64,000 nt of DNA from Novipirellula artificiosorum. GTDB taxonomy: Bacteria > Planctomycetota > Planctomycetia > Pirellulales > Pirellulaceae. Where the stretch lies: assembly GCF_007860135.1 (NCBI RefSeq), contig NZ_SJPV01000003.1, positions 479,744-543,743 on the forward strand, in the 5' to 3' direction. The number at the start of each line of letters is the position of its first letter. The stretch's first letter is position 1. The position numbers were made by a program, and so were the translations under genes. Under the pieces are notes generated by a model. That model was not told the DNA's origin. It made no database searches and saw only the letters and a program-made list of their open reading frames with translations. Of the stretch, positions 30,068-39,328 are shown piece by piece.

Positions 30068-30070
30068 CTA
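30068..30070 (-). other. In-frame amber codon splitting the giant gene
   Basis: The minus strand reads GAC CCT GCG ATT GTC TAG TCG CTC TAT TCC GAA, all in one frame. In the other modules of both giant proteins the residue after WDDPxIV/VV is tyrosine (VYTP, VYMP, VYLP, VYVM, VYRL, AYVP). A single change from TAC or TAT to TAG explains the break. No other stop or frameshift is seen in the following 2,743 codons. Confidence 0.9.
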
Positions 30071-30835
30071 GACAATCGCAGGGTCGTCCCAGGTTGTGTC
30101 TCCGGGCAATTCACCGCCGGTCAGCCCAGCGCCATTGAGGCCATTTGACTCCGTCGTGACCGCGGAAAAGTCTGGGTTCGACGCCAGGTCCATGACAAAG
30201 GCTTCTCGCACATGCCCTTCGACATGAACATTCGAGATGATCGGATTTGCGCCGGTGATTCGCATCCCCGTGTCACCGTTTAGCAATCGGCTGTCGGTCA
30301 ATGTCAGTTCCGCCTGATCGACCACAATCTGTCCTTCGCGACCATACCCCCCGTACCGTGATTCGACAAACTGCATCATGTTGCCGGTGCTGCCAGGCAT
30401 GAAGTGAATCGGTTCCCAATAGCCTGGATATCCTCCAGCGGTACCGCCGGGTTCCACATCATCGGGTGTACCTAATTCACCATCGAATCCGGTATCGTCA
30501 ACGTCGGCAGTAAACAGAATTCTGTCCGATTCGGTGCCGATCGCAATCAGGGTTCCCTGCACGGACAGACCGTTATAGAACTGCACGATCGTGCCTGGTT
30601 CGATCGTCAGCGTGACCCCATCTAGGACGGTGATGTCCTCAGCGACGAGGTGAACCTCATCGTTGTCCCAGGTCGTATCGGCAGCAATGTCGGCGGACCA
30701 GGTTGCCAAGACTCGACGATCCTCAAGCTGCTCCATTAGCAAATGGCGCGAATTGAGCTTTCGCCGTTGAACTAATCGTGTTCGATGAAGCAAAGATATC
30801 GAACGATTTTTTCCCCAGAGTGATCGACCCTTCAT
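30068..30835 (-). CDS. Giant dockerin protein, copy 2, N-terminal fragment
   Basis: 255 codons from the ATG at 30835: a basic leader, the motif MEQLEDRRVLA, then the first beta-helix module (TTWDNDEVHLV, GVTLTIEPGTIVQF, ESRYGGYGREGQIVV) and the start of the second (GDTTWDDPAIV), where TAG at 30070-30068 ends it. The frame is open six codons further up through a G9 tract to 30853, but the ATG at 30835 is preferred because the G-rich run then lies at ribosome-binding distance. Alone the fragment would be a short exported beta-helix piece without dockerin. It is the head of the same ancestral gene as 21821-30067. Confidence 0.75.
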   Translation of the reverse strand: MKGRSLWGKNRSISLLHRTRLVQRRKLNSRHLLMEQLEDRRVLATWSADIAADTTWDNDEVHLVAEDITVLDGVTLTIEPGTIVQFYNGLSVQGTLIAIGTESDRILFTADVDDTGFDGELGTPDDVEPGGTAGGYPGYWEPIHFMPGSTGNMMQFVESRYGGYGREGQIVVDQAELTLTDSRLLNGDTGMRITGANPIISNVHVEGHVREAFVMDLASNPDFSAVTTESNGLNGAGLTGGELPGDTTWDDPAIV

Positions 30836-31203
30836 CTTCTGTCCCCCCCCCAAAAAAAGATCACCGTGCGAAGAACATCATCACGTTCCGTGCGTTATGG
30901 CACTCTGTCGATCTTCCGTGTGACAGATACGCACGATCGTGATGATGACGCGGGCGAACAATCAACCACGAAACAGGATCGTTCTTGATCCTAGCCTGTT
31001 CGTGTAATCGTCGAGAACGCCAGTGAGAAAGTGCGTGCAACTCCTATGCCTGCATCGCCCATTGACTCGCCACGTCCGCAGCGAAGAGCTTAATACTTGC
31101 ATCGATTTCGGAGCACGAGCGCGGAACCCTATCGAGATGGAAGTGGTCGATACGTTGGTCGACCGCCTGATCGTGGACCGGCAGCATCCAGTAAACGTTG
31201 CTT
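30836..31203. other. Intergenic region with homopolymers and third-copy relic
   Basis: Between the GH99-like stop and the start of giant copy 2. A run of nine C then seven A on the plus strand (30843-30858) lies directly before the start of copy 2. The relic of a third giant paralogue sits at 31044-31150. I see no intact gene. Confidence 0.6.
31044..31150 (-). pseudogene. C-terminal scrap of a third giant paralogue
   Basis: The minus strand in one frame reads DHFHLDRVPRSCSEIDASIK followed by LFAADVASQWAMQA and a TAG at 31044-31046. This aligns without gaps to the ends of the two giant proteins, SELDSSIELLATDVANQW and SELDSSIELLASDVANQW. Similar DNA is also plain on the plus strand (CCCATTGACTCGCCACGTC against CCCATTGATTCGCGACATC). 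The relic starts just after the stop of the GH99-like gene, so the body of a third copy seems to have been lost or replaced there. Confidence 0.8.
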
Positions 31204-34200
31204 CTACATTGAGAAATCCAGGATCTGTTTCACGGGGCCGACCGTCACGACGATTCGGTCGCTGCCGAACGCTCCGTTCAGATAGGGACTTTGATAGGTC
31301 ATCGGAGGACGCAGGTTGATGGGCTCTCCGTCGATTCGTGGCAATCGGAATCGCTCGAGGTGATCGCCATCGAACAGTGAACTTTCGACGTATTTTTCCG
31401 AGGCTCGAAAACAATACTCCACCTTGTCCTTGGTCACGACAAGGCGGTTGGCGAGCAGGTCGGCACGGAATTCTTCAAAGGATCCGTGAGTCGTGATGTC
31501 ACCGGCATGAAACAGGATGCGTGACTTGTCGGTGGATCCGTTGAAGTTAATGGGTGCCGCCTCCACATTCGCTTCGTCCCAACCGTAATCGCCGTCCAGA
31601 AACTTCACGCCCACAAATGCCTTTCCGTTGTTGGCAAAGATCCAGCCGTCTTGTTCCCTCTTTTCTAAGTTCTGGCCCTGGAAACGGATCTTGATTTTAC
31701 CCGTGCTGTAGGACCCTATGCGATGGGCAGTCTCAGGTGCGATGCGTTGAATCAAAAGGACATTCTCATGCTGGACGCTCCAATGCGAGTGCTGCGGGCG
31801 GCCGCCGCGCGTTTTTTCAATGACCGGATAGACGGCGCTGACTTCATCGTTTGCGGGGTCCTCAAAGAGGATCCCACACCACCGTTTCTGTCGGGATATC
31901 CCGCCGTATTTCAGCGTTGGCTTACCGGCTTTCGGGTTTGGCATGCTCAGCGCCGGGTTCTGCAGGGTACTGCCCATCAGGTAATGCGGTGTCCGATGGG
32001 CGTAATTCACTAATGCCGAGTCTGCACAGTACCGAGTGCCTTCGCCCTCGTCGGCACCACCCGGTGCAAGTTCACCGAGTACACGGTTTGTGATTTGAAA
32101 ACTCGACCGAGCAGGAAGCTCGACCTTACGCAACAGGATCGCCGCCGCGGGCAATTGGTAGCGGCACGACTCCAGCGCCTTTGAATGACTCGATTCGGCG
32201 TGAGCGCCATCGGGCGCATAGAGAAGATTCTTGTAGGATTCAAAATTGTTCTCACCGTAGCTGGCTCGGCTGCGACCCCCGCCGCGACGGCCCTGAACGG
32301 AGATCTGTGCTTCTTCGATGAAAGCGAGGTCTAGCAGCATGCCGAACCGTTTTCTGACGACGGGATCTGGCGCGAGTTCATGCAGGTTCATGAGAGCCGG
32401 CCAGGAGTACTTCTGGTAGGTGTCCGACCCGACTTCGAACCACAAACCTGCTATTGCCCGTTGGCGCGGCCACTCACGGAAGAACGCCTCGTACGCAGCG
32501 GCATGTTCCGCTGCGTTGTGGCCGTCGTCGAAAAGTCGGTCGCCGAAGAGCGGGTCGTCCTTTAAGATCGAAGCGACAAGGTAATCGTTGGGACGCCGTG
32601 TCAGGTCGTGGTTCTCGGTGCCGCGCAGGACGAATAGGTTTTCCAGAGACGCGTCCGCTACTTTGCTATCGGCCTTGGCCCAGAACCAGAGGGCCTCTTT
32701 CATTGTGGCTTCCGTCTCGGGGTGAAGGCGGCCGGGATAATGCACACTCTTGGCGTGGAATAGGCAGAGGATTCTGACATAGTCGGTCAGGGCGAAGTAG
32801 GCCCAGGGTGTTTCCTTAGCCTGTTCCGGAGTAAACGCCGATGTCGCCACATTTTGGCGTTTCAGATTGACGTAATCTGTTGCCCGTTTCAACAGTCGTT
32901 CATTGGCATCGTCTACCTTCTCGTTTAGCGACAAAGCGGCGAGGGCCCACATCGTGTCGCCCCAGGCACCCTGCGGCCAGCAGGAATCCTTGGCGATCGT
33001 TTTGCGCAGTGCGTGCTCACGAACCTGGAGTGATGCCTCGTGCGTGTCAGCCACCACCGTCTGCAGATGGGAAGGCAGGGCGTCGGGGTCAGGAGAAACG
33101 CTTCGCCAAGTCTGGTTGGCCAAGCGTTGGCTATCACTCTCCCCTCGTTGCTCCAGCGGGGCAGGCGGCACGTGGAACGCCTTTTCTTTCCACTCTGCCA
33201 GGATGCGCAGGTAGTGATAGGGGTCAGGCCAGTTGCTCGATGGCTCGACGACCGTGGTCTCGGGCCACTCGTTCCAACTGGTCACCATCAGGAAGTCGGC
33301 ACCCGCATCGCTGGCGGCTCTTAGATAGTTTCGCAACGTCTGTCCGTCGAGGCGGGGCATGACGTAGGGATCCTCTCGAAACCGAGAATTGTTGTGACCT
33401 GGGTGGACGGGAAGCAGCATTTTCTTACCGGCATCATGGGCCTGATCCGTCAAGTACTTGTACTTACCCGCGAGATCTTCGTAGCGGTGCGCGCGGAAAT
33501 GACTGAAGGTGCTGTAGAATCCAAACGCATCGATCCCCGGCGTTGCCAGCCAGTCGGCGGGGATGTGCTTCTCTTTGTCCGCATCGCCGGCACGCTGGGC
33601 GGCGTGTTGATGGGCAATCTTGTCGACGATCCAGTAGACCGGACCCACCCGACTTTCGACGTGTCGCTTCAAATCGACAAACTTCTCGGGCGTGAGCGTC
33701 GCCGTTGATGCTACTTGGTAGAGATAGTAAACCGGTCTGCCATCGATCCTCAGGTAGGCGGGGCTGTCCTTGTAACGCGTCAGTGTCTCGACGGCCGCTT
33801 GTTTGTACCACTCCCAATCGGAGTGAAACTGAGAGCGTTCGTCGAGCAGCGCAAACTTAAACGAATGCTTCTCGGCGGCGACGAGTATCCCCTCATCAAT
33901 GTTCTTGTCCCGATCGAGATGTCGCCCCCACCAATCGACGAGGAACGCGTCGATGCCGGCCGCCTGCGCGAGTCGAACGTGCCACTCGGCTACCTCTGGG
34001 TCGGCGCTGTCGTAGAGCCCAACCAGCGGATAGGCGGCCGAGGATCGTGGCGGCAGGCCGGGACGCTGCTCGGCGAGCGCCCTCGAGTTCTGTTCCGACT
34101 CCTTTCGCGTCCACCCGGCCCAAGGGTGGTCGGGATGACTGCCATTGTGGTACCAGGCGTAGTAGTTGGCGAAGAGTAGTGGCTTAGGCTCTTCTTCAAC

Positions 34201-34266
34201 AGCGGAAACCGCCGCCGAGAGGCTGCAAAGCACCCACAAGGTGAACGTCGAGGCGAGTCTCATCAT
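31204..34266 (-). CDS. GH99-like domain fused to lyase-like domain, exported
   Basis: 1,020 residues from ATG 34266, with a signal peptide (LWVLCSLSAAVSAVEEE). Residues about 30-375 resemble the GH99/GH71-like TIM-barrel family (WbsX-type): FANYYAWYHNGSHPDHPWAGWT, AGIDAFLVDWWG, VTSWNEWPETTVVEPS. Residues about 400-1020 form a helical toroid plus beta-sandwich typical of heparinase/alginate-lyase-like proteins (WPQGAWGDTMWALAAL, YGENNFESYKNLLYAPDG, and Trp/Arg-rich beta strands). I cannot name the substrate or say whether the second half is catalytic. Its ATGATGA overlaps the TGA of the epimerase gene, so translation is likely coupled and the gene probably belongs to the sialic-acid cluster transcript. 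Confidence 0.75.
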   Translation of the reverse strand: MMRLASTFTLWVLCSLSAAVSAVEEEPKPLLFANYYAWYHNGSHPDHPWAGWTRKESEQNSRALAEQRPGLPPRSSAAYPLVGLYDSADPEVAEWHVRLAQAAGIDAFLVDWWGRHLDRDKNIDEGILVAAEKHSFKFALLDERSQFHSDWEWYKQAAVETLTRYKDSPAYLRIDGRPVYYLYQVASTATLTPEKFVDLKRHVESRVGPVYWIVDKIAHQHAAQRAGDADKEKHIPADWLATPGIDAFGFYSTFSHFRAHRYEDLAGKYKYLTDQAHDAGKKMLLPVHPGHNNSRFREDPYVMPRLDGQTLRNYLRAASDAGADFLMVTSWNEWPETTVVEPSSNWPDPYHYLRILAEWKEKAFHVPPAPLEQRGESDSQRLANQTWRSVSPDPDALPSHLQTVVADTHEASLQVREHALRKTIAKDSCWPQGAWGDTMWALAALSLNEKVDDANERLLKRATDYVNLKRQNVATSAFTPEQAKETPWAYFALTDYVRILCLFHAKSVHYPGRLHPETEATMKEALWFWAKADSKVADASLENLFVLRGTENHDLTRRPNDYLVASILKDDPLFGDRLFDDGHNAAEHAAAYEAFFREWPRQRAIAGLWFEVGSDTYQKYSWPALMNLHELAPDPVVRKRFGMLLDLAFIEEAQISVQGRRGGGRSRASYGENNFESYKNLLYAPDGAHAESSHSKALESCRYQLPAAAILLRKVELPARSSFQITNRVLGELAPGGADEGEGTRYCADSALVNYAHRTPHYLMGSTLQNPALSMPNPKAGKPTLKYGGISRQKRWCGILFEDPANDEVSAVYPVIEKTRGGRPQHSHWSVQHENVLLIQRIAPETAHRIGSYSTGKIKIRFQGQNLEKREQDGWIFANNGKAFVGVKFLDGDYGWDEANVEAAPINFNGSTDKSRILFHAGDITTHGSFEEFRADLLANRLVVTKDKVEYCFRASEKYVESSLFDGDHLERFRLPRIDGEPINLRPPMTYQSPYLNGAFGSDRIVVTVGPVKQILDFSM

Positions 34267-35480
34267 TGGGCTCCGGGCCTGGGTGAGTACGGGGTGATGC
34301 TTTCGGAAGCTGCCAGTAGCTGCCAACAAGTCAGTTGCATGCGTGGCAAGTGAAAGGGACCTTTCCAGACGTTGCCTTTCAATTGGGAACTGATGCGGCC
34401 GTCCCGGTGAAGGTAGCCGAACCACTCGCCGTGCTCTGCGTCAGGGAAATGTGCGTAGGTCCAGTCGTGGATCCTTCTGTGCCAGTCCGCGTACTTGGAA
34501 TCACCGGTGAGTTCATGGGCAAGCAGTGTGGCAATGATGGTCTCGTTTTGTGGCCACCAGAACTTCATGTCGTGCCAGTATTCCTGAACCGGCAGGCCGT
34601 ATACATCGACAAAGTACAGGATGCCTCCATACTCCGTGTCCCAGCCTCGCTGCCACATCCAATCGAGCATCTGGCAGCCGGTTTGGATAAGTCGATCGTC
34701 ACCTCGAAGTTTCCCTTCCCGCATGATGAACCATGCGCCTTCGATCGCGTGACCGGGGTTGAGCATGCGGCCGTCGAAGTGGTTGATGATGTCGCCGTTT
34801 GGGCTCACCGTCTCCATTACGCATTGAATGTCTTCCTTGATGTGGAAGCGGCGGATGTCGTCGATACTGCGGTCGATCCATCTGTTGGCGTCGGCTAGGC
34901 CGATCGACTCGCGAAGCTCTTGCGCGGTGGCGATGGTGATCATCGGGAAACCGATCCCTCGTGTTGGCCTTGTCGATGTGAATTTTGGAACAACGCCCTG
35001 AGGATCAAGATTGTGATCGATAAATCGTTGAAACGTTCGCCTTGCCTTGACAGCGTAATGTTCGTCACCGGTTGCTTTGAAGAGTTCGCCGTAGGCAATG
35101 GATGCGAAGCTTTCCGAAAACGCATAGCGGCGTTTGCGAATGGGTTTTCCTTCTTTCGTGACGTGGAACCACATGCGGTCATCGGATGGATCGAAACAGC
35201 ATTCATCAAGGAATCGAGCACCGTGCTTGGCTAGATCCAGCCATTCATCACGTTGCTCGACGTTGTTGTAGAGCTCACCCAGCAGCCAAGTGAATCGGCC
35301 TTGTTGCCAGACGCCTTTGTCGGTGTCGATCACAGCGCCGTCACGATCCAGTGACATCATGAAGCCACCATCTTCGCGATCCAAACCGTGCTTGATCCAA
35401 AATGGCAGCGTGTCGTGCAGCAGCCCATCACGATAGGTGGCCCGTAATTCGTTTCGGCGGTTGTCGTCCATTGAAGTCAT
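34263..35480 (-). CDS. N-acylglucosamine 2-epimerase (AGE family)
   Basis: Predicted to interconvert ManNAc and GlcNAc in the cytoplasm, the step after the sialic-acid lyase in AGE-type pathways. About 405 residues from ATG 35480 (ATG 35471 is an alternative; the frame is open to 35525). The (alpha/alpha)6 barrel signatures are strong and close to the mammalian renin-binding protein/AGE type rather than cellobiose epimerases: FWIKHGLDREDGGF, WQQGRFTWLLGELY, NPGHAIEGAWFIMR, MKFWWPQNETIIA, EWFGYLHRDGRIS, GPFHLPR. The start lies after a REP-like pair; the stop overlaps the next gene. Located between the transporter and the GH99-like gene in the cluster. Confidence 0.9.
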   Translation of the reverse strand: MTSMDDNRRNELRATYRDGLLHDTLPFWIKHGLDREDGGFMMSLDRDGAVIDTDKGVWQQGRFTWLLGELYNNVEQRDEWLDLAKHGARFLDECCFDPSDDRMWFHVTKEGKPIRKRRYAFSESFASIAYGELFKATGDEHYAVKARRTFQRFIDHNLDPQGVVPKFTSTRPTRGIGFPMITIATAQELRESIGLADANRWIDRSIDDIRRFHIKEDIQCVMETVSPNGDIINHFDGRMLNPGHAIEGAWFIMREGKLRGDDRLIQTGCQMLDWMWQRGWDTEYGGILYFVDVYGLPVQEYWHDMKFWWPQNETIIATLLAHELTGDSKYADWHRRIHDWTYAHFPDAEHGEWFGYLHRDGRISSQLKGNVWKGPFHLPRMQLTCWQLLAASESITPYSPRPGAQ

Positions 35481-35486
35481 TGGTGT

Positions 35487-35550
35487 CGTCGTGCAGGCTG
35501 GCCGTTTTGCAATGAGAGGTGACAATTCATACTCTGACAGCCTGAGCTAC
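35487..35550. repeat. Degenerate REP-like pair
   Basis: GTCGTGCAGGCTGGCC at 35487-35502 and CTGACAGCCTGAGCTAC at 35534-35550 are an imperfect copy of the inverted pair seen at 39281-39328. They lie between the symporter and epimerase genes. Confidence 0.55.
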
Positions 35551-35633
35551 ATCAGCTATCACTGATTTTCTTGTTCTCGGAACATGATTCTAGCGACCAA
35601 CGGGAGCGGGCGGGCACCACTCCGAGCGGTAGC

Positions 35634-38234
35634 TCACTTCGCTGCGGCCGTGCCGCCCTCAGGTTTCTGCAAAGTGTGAAGGGTCAGCCCTGTAAGGTCG
35701 CGGTTTGGCTTTGGAGTGGCCAGGCTCGTTAGATAGCCGACGACGAAACAGGTGGTGATTCCACACGACGTGTACAGGTATCCGTTGATTGCGGTGAACT
35801 TCCAGAGGCTGAACATCACGGTTGCACCCACCAATGCGCCGACCATGGCTCCGGTGGAATTGGCGCGTGTCGTCGTGCCGCCCAAGACGAAGAGCCCGCC
35901 GAGCACTCCCATGAACAACCCGATCACGACCAAAAAGGTATCGAACAGCGATTTGATGTCGGGATTGACGAATACCAACCCCAGCAGCGTTCCAATCACG
36001 CCCATTAAAAACGTCAGGCCGCGAGCCGCGCTGAGATAACTGCCGTCGGAGTTGCAGAGGTCAAAGGGGCGAAGGAAGTCGGTCACCAAGGCCGTTGCGG
36101 TGGAATTCATGCTTGTCGAAACGGTCGATTGTGCGGCTGCAAAGACGCCTGCAACAATCAGCCCCGCCAAGCCAATGGGCATTTCATGTGCAATGAAGTA
36201 GGGAAACACCTGATCGGTGGTGATCGTGGGGTCGAGTCGGTCGGGGTTCGACTGATAGAACGCAAACAGCGCCGTGCCGATTCCGAAAAACAGCAACGTC
36301 GCGGGTACCGTCAGCACGGCGTTTGTCCAGATGGAACGAGCCGCCATTCTCTGATCGGCGGTTGTCATATAGCGTTGCACGACCGCTTGATCGGCTGTGT
36401 AGGACGAAAGGTTCTGGCCAATCGCGCCGACGACGATCACCCACAATGCGATTTGCGCACTGGTTGGACTCAGATGATGGTTTGCGATCTGGAACTTGTC
36501 GGACGCGTTCGCTGCGGACACAAACCCGCTTGCACCGCCGTCCGTCCCCATCACGAGTAAGACAAACGCAACGACGGCTCCGCCAAGTAGCACGAACGTC
36601 TGAATCGTGTCGGTCCAGATCACCGCCTCGACACCGCCCATCGTGCAGTACAAGATGCTTAGAACGCCCATCAGTAGAACCGATTGACTCGGTGTCAGCG
36701 GCGTCGCGACCGACAACGCTAATCCGGTAAGCGACATGACGACCGCCATGCGGAAGAGATGAAATAGCGTGAAGCTGGCACTTCCGAACAGCCTTACCGG
36801 TCGACTAAATCGTTTCTCCAGATACTCATACGCACTGGTGGCGTCGATGCGGCGAAAGAACGGCATGGCGACGTAAACCGCGATGATGGCAACCAGCGGA
36901 ATCGTGAAGTTGCCGATGGAGTACACCCAATCCTGTGCATACGCTTTTGACGGAATGCCAGTGAAGGTCAGCGAACTGAGCATCGTTGCGAAGATGCTGC
37001 ACCCGGCCGCCCACCAGGGCAGGTGACCGCCACCGCGAAAGTAGTCGTCGGTATTCTTATTCTTTCTTGCCACGTAAGCTCCGACGCCGACCATCGACAG
37101 CAGGTAGGCGAACAACACGACATAGTTGACCTTCCCAAAATCTCGTTCTGCTCGATTGACCAAAACGCGGTACACGTTCGGCGTGCGGACGCGCGGCCGG
37201 ACTTCGCCGGTCGGGACGATGATGTCGTCACCCCACTGCACAGCGGTGGTCGTAACGTGGTTGGCGGGAATCGCGCCAGCTGCAGCCCAAGTGTCGGTGA
37301 TGGTGTGGTAGGCGAGCGATTCTTTGACAAAGCCCGGATGGTTGTCCTTCAGTTCGTCGCTTTGGAAGAACCGTTCTTCCGTCGCCCCGCCGAGCACAAA
37401 GACGTGACTTTGGCCGAACTTGATACTCGTACCCGCCATCACGCATCGCGGAGCGTCGCTTCGTTGTCGCCATTGGCCCGTATTCGGATTGAACTCCCAG
37501 ACGTCACGCAGAAACTCGAAGCTGGATTGCTCCACCGCCGGCCCCTCCTGGCGCCTGCCACTGATGACGTACACGCAGTCGTTGTACCCATTGTGCTGGC
37601 TGACGGTCAGGTTCAACGCCCGCGTCGGTCCCGGCCAAGTCGGCAACTCCTTCCAGACGAATTCACGTTTGCTTGCCATTTGCGAGAGGTCAAGGGACCA
37701 AAAATTCGTCATCGCTGTTTCGAGTGACGGACCGCTTTGACCGCCTGCCACATAGATCACATCACCGATCATCGTCGCGGCTGAAAACGCGCACGGCGAT
37801 GGCAACGAAGGATACTCTGTCGTCATGATTCGCTCGGACTCGGCATCCCAACTGAGCATGAACACGTCATCACAGGTTTCCTGGGAGTCGTTCCCACCGA
37901 TGCAAACCACACCGTCATTGGTCGAGACGGAGGCCCCATAAGCGACCGCACGGCCGAGCGTGCCGCCATCTTTCCATGCGTAGCCGTCCCCACTTCTTGT
38001 GAGGACAAAGACACGATCATGCCAAACTTTTTCGTTGTCCCAGACCGGCTTGGGGAAGTTCGCTCCGCCAGCGACGATCAAGGCGTCGTTGTGAACACCG
38101 ACAAACGGACCGGCAAAACCAAGCTCATCCGGTACTGGCGGAAGCTCGCTCCATGACAGCAATTCTTGAGCCGTCGCGATTGGCGACGAGATGACGGCTG
38201 TCAGCAGCAACAAGATAGGCACAAAACGTTTCAT
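35634..38234 (-). CDS. NanM-like kelch mutarotase fused to Na+:solute symporter
   Basis: 866 residues from ATG 38234. A signal peptide (1-22, ending ATAQE) is followed by a six-bladed kelch-like propeller (about 22-360) with [46 protein letters not shown] and YVAGGQS, as in N-acetylneuraminate mutarotases of the NanM type. From about 365 comes a sodium:solute symporter (SSS family): [54 protein letters not shown], and a run of further membrane helices to the end. In SSS proteins with an outside N-terminus this places the propeller in the periplasm, so sugar would be converted to the transported anomer at the mouth of the carrier. Substrate Neu5Ac is inferred from the neighbours. A REP element lies in the 47-bp gap after the lyase gene. 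Confidence 0.88.
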   Translation of the reverse strand: MKRFVPILLLLTAVISSPIATAQELLSWSELPPVPDELGFAGPFVGVHNDALIVAGGANFPKPVWDNEKVWHDRVFVLTRSGDGYAWKDGGTLGRAVAYGASVSTNDGVVCIGGNDSQETCDDVFMLSWDAESERIMTTEYPSLPSPCAFSAATMIGDVIYVAGGQSGPSLETAMTNFWSLDLSQMASKREFVWKELPTWPGPTRALNLTVSQHNGYNDCVYVISGRRQEGPAVEQSSFEFLRDVWEFNPNTGQWRQRSDAPRCVMAGTSIKFGQSHVFVLGGATEERFFQSDELKDNHPGFVKESLAYHTITDTWAAAGAIPANHVTTTAVQWGDDIIVPTGEVRPRVRTPNVYRVLVNRAERDFGKVNYVVLFAYLLSMVGVGAYVARKNKNTDDYFRGGGHLPWWAAGCSIFATMLSSLTFTGIPSKAYAQDWVYSIGNFTIPLVAIIAVYVAMPFFRRIDATSAYEYLEKRFSRPVRLFGSASFTLFHLFRMAVVMSLTGLALSVATPLTPSQSVLLMGVLSILYCTMGGVEAVIWTDTIQTFVLLGGAVVAFVLLVMGTDGGASGFVSAANASDKFQIANHHLSPTSAQIALWVIVVGAIGQNLSSYTADQAVVQRYMTTADQRMAARSIWTNAVLTVPATLLFFGIGTALFAFYQSNPDRLDPTITTDQVFPYFIAHEMPIGLAGLIVAGVFAAAQSTVSTSMNSTATALVTDFLRPFDLCNSDGSYLSAARGLTFLMGVIGTLLGLVFVNPDIKSLFDTFLVVIGLFMGVLGGLFVLGGTTTRANSTGAMVGALVGATVMFSLWKFTAINGYLYTSCGITTCFVVGYLTSLATPKPNRDLTGLTLHTLQKPEGGTAAAK

Positions 38235-38247
38235 GGTCTTTTCGATC

Positions 38248-38270
38248 GTAGCGCAGGCTGCCAGCCTGCA
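38248..38270. repeat. REP-like palindrome
   Basis: GTAGCGCAGGCTGCCAGCCTGCA (23 bp), containing the imperfect palindrome GCAGGCTGCCAGCCTGC, in the short gap between the lyase and transporter genes. Same unit and orientation as 39281-39303. Confidence 0.8.
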
Positions 38271-38281
38271 AGTCGTTGTGG

Positions 38282-39214
38282 TCATTCGGCCAGTGGCAGG
38301 TTGGCGGCCTGAAGTTCGTTGAACCCAATCGCTTCCAAATCAGCCCGCAACGACTTTGTTTCCGCCATGGACAAACGTCCTTGTGGCAATCGACATCCAC
38401 CGACGCTCAATCCACGCATTTCAAGAATGGCCTTCATCGCTGGATGAAACGGATACCGGCCGATTGCCCGAATCATCTCGATCGATCGTGATTGCCAATG
38501 CCTCGCTCGCTCGATATCGCCTTGATTGAATGCTTCGATGATTCGGCGGTACAGAGGTGCCGCGATGTTGTACGTGCTGCCAATGCCCGCGCGAGCCCCT
38601 GTCGCGAGCGCTCCCAGCAACATTTCGTCACATCCCCAAACCACATCGAAACGCCCATCCTGGAGTTCAAGGCAATGCTGAAACTCGAACAGTTTGGTAT
38701 CGGTGTATTTCAAGCCGGCTAAGTTTGGGATTCGCTCGCCCCCCTTCAACAGGAACTCGCCCATATCAATCGCCGATCCCGTCAATGCGGGAATGTGATA
38801 GTAGTAAAACGGCAGGTCGGGTGCGCCTCCCGCGACTTCGGCCATCGTCTCAACAAGCATCGCCACGTCAGCAACTTTAAAGTAGGACGGACAGGTTGCC
38901 GAGATCACGTCCGCACCAATTGCCTGAGCGTGTTCGGCAAGCTGACACGCCTCATGCACACTGTTGTGCCCCACTTGCACAATCACGGGGATATGTTTCG
39001 CTGTCGCTTCCACGTACGCACTTGCCACGGCTCGGCGCTCATCACTCGTTAGCGACATTCCTTCGCCCGTGCTTCCGCAGACGTACAGACCCGAGACTCC
39101 TTGGGAAAGCAAATAGTCGACCATCTGTGGGATGGCGCTAAGGTTTACGTCACCCCCATCATTAAGTGGCGTATAGGTTGCTGCGATGAGTCCGCTTAAA
39201 GTGGTTGTCGTCAT
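38282..39214 (-). CDS. nanA: N-acetylneuraminate lyase
   Basis: Class I aldolase of the DHDPS/NAL family, predicted to split Neu5Ac into ManNAc and pyruvate in the cytoplasm. 310 residues from ATG 39214, which has AAGGA upstream; the frame stays open to 39304 through a REP element and is not used. GSTGEG (47-52) binds the pyruvate carboxylate, Tyr139 in [10 protein letters not shown] is the proton relay, and Lys169 in GLKYTD is the Schiff-base lysine. [12 protein letters not shown] and GCDE support a lyase rather than a dihydrodipicolinate synthase. Context (sialidase, mutarotase/symporter, epimerase) agrees. Confidence 0.92.
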   Translation of the reverse strand: MTTTTLSGLIAATYTPLNDGGDVNLSAIPQMVDYLLSQGVSGLYVCGSTGEGMSLTSDERRAVASAYVEATAKHIPVIVQVGHNSVHEACQLAEHAQAIGADVISATCPSYFKVADVAMLVETMAEVAGGAPDLPFYYYHIPALTGSAIDMGEFLLKGGERIPNLAGLKYTDTKLFEFQHCLELQDGRFDVVWGCDEMLLGALATGARAGIGSTYNIAAPLYRRIIEAFNQGDIERARHWQSRSIEMIRAIGRYPFHPAMKAILEMRGLSVGGCRLPQGRLSMAETKSLRADLEAIGFNELQAANLPLAE

Positions 39215-39280
39215 CGGAGTCCTTGAATTGCGAGTGAATTCAGCATGTGATGGGTTGGTCTCAAGTTGTAGACGAGTATC

Positions 39281-39328
39281 GTAGTGCAGGCTGCCAGCCT
39301 GCAATCACAGGCTGGCAGCCTGTGCTAC
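39281..39328. repeat. Paired inverted REP palindromes (BIME-like)
   Basis: GTAGTGCAGGCTGCCAGCCTGCA at 39281-39303 faces CACAGGCTGGCAGCCTGTGCTAC at 39306-39328, near-perfect reverse complements two bases apart. The stop codon of the neighbouring transposase gene (39325-39327) lies inside the second unit. Confidence 0.85.

Noticed and set aside
30962..31414. 150-codon minus-strand frame over the third-copy relic and the GH99-like end
   Set aside because: The frame is out of phase with both the relic and the enzyme, Arg/Ser-rich, and has no ribosome site.
36184..36444. Short minus-strand frames inside the symporter gene
   Set aside because: These are shadows of the symporter coding sequence in other frames.
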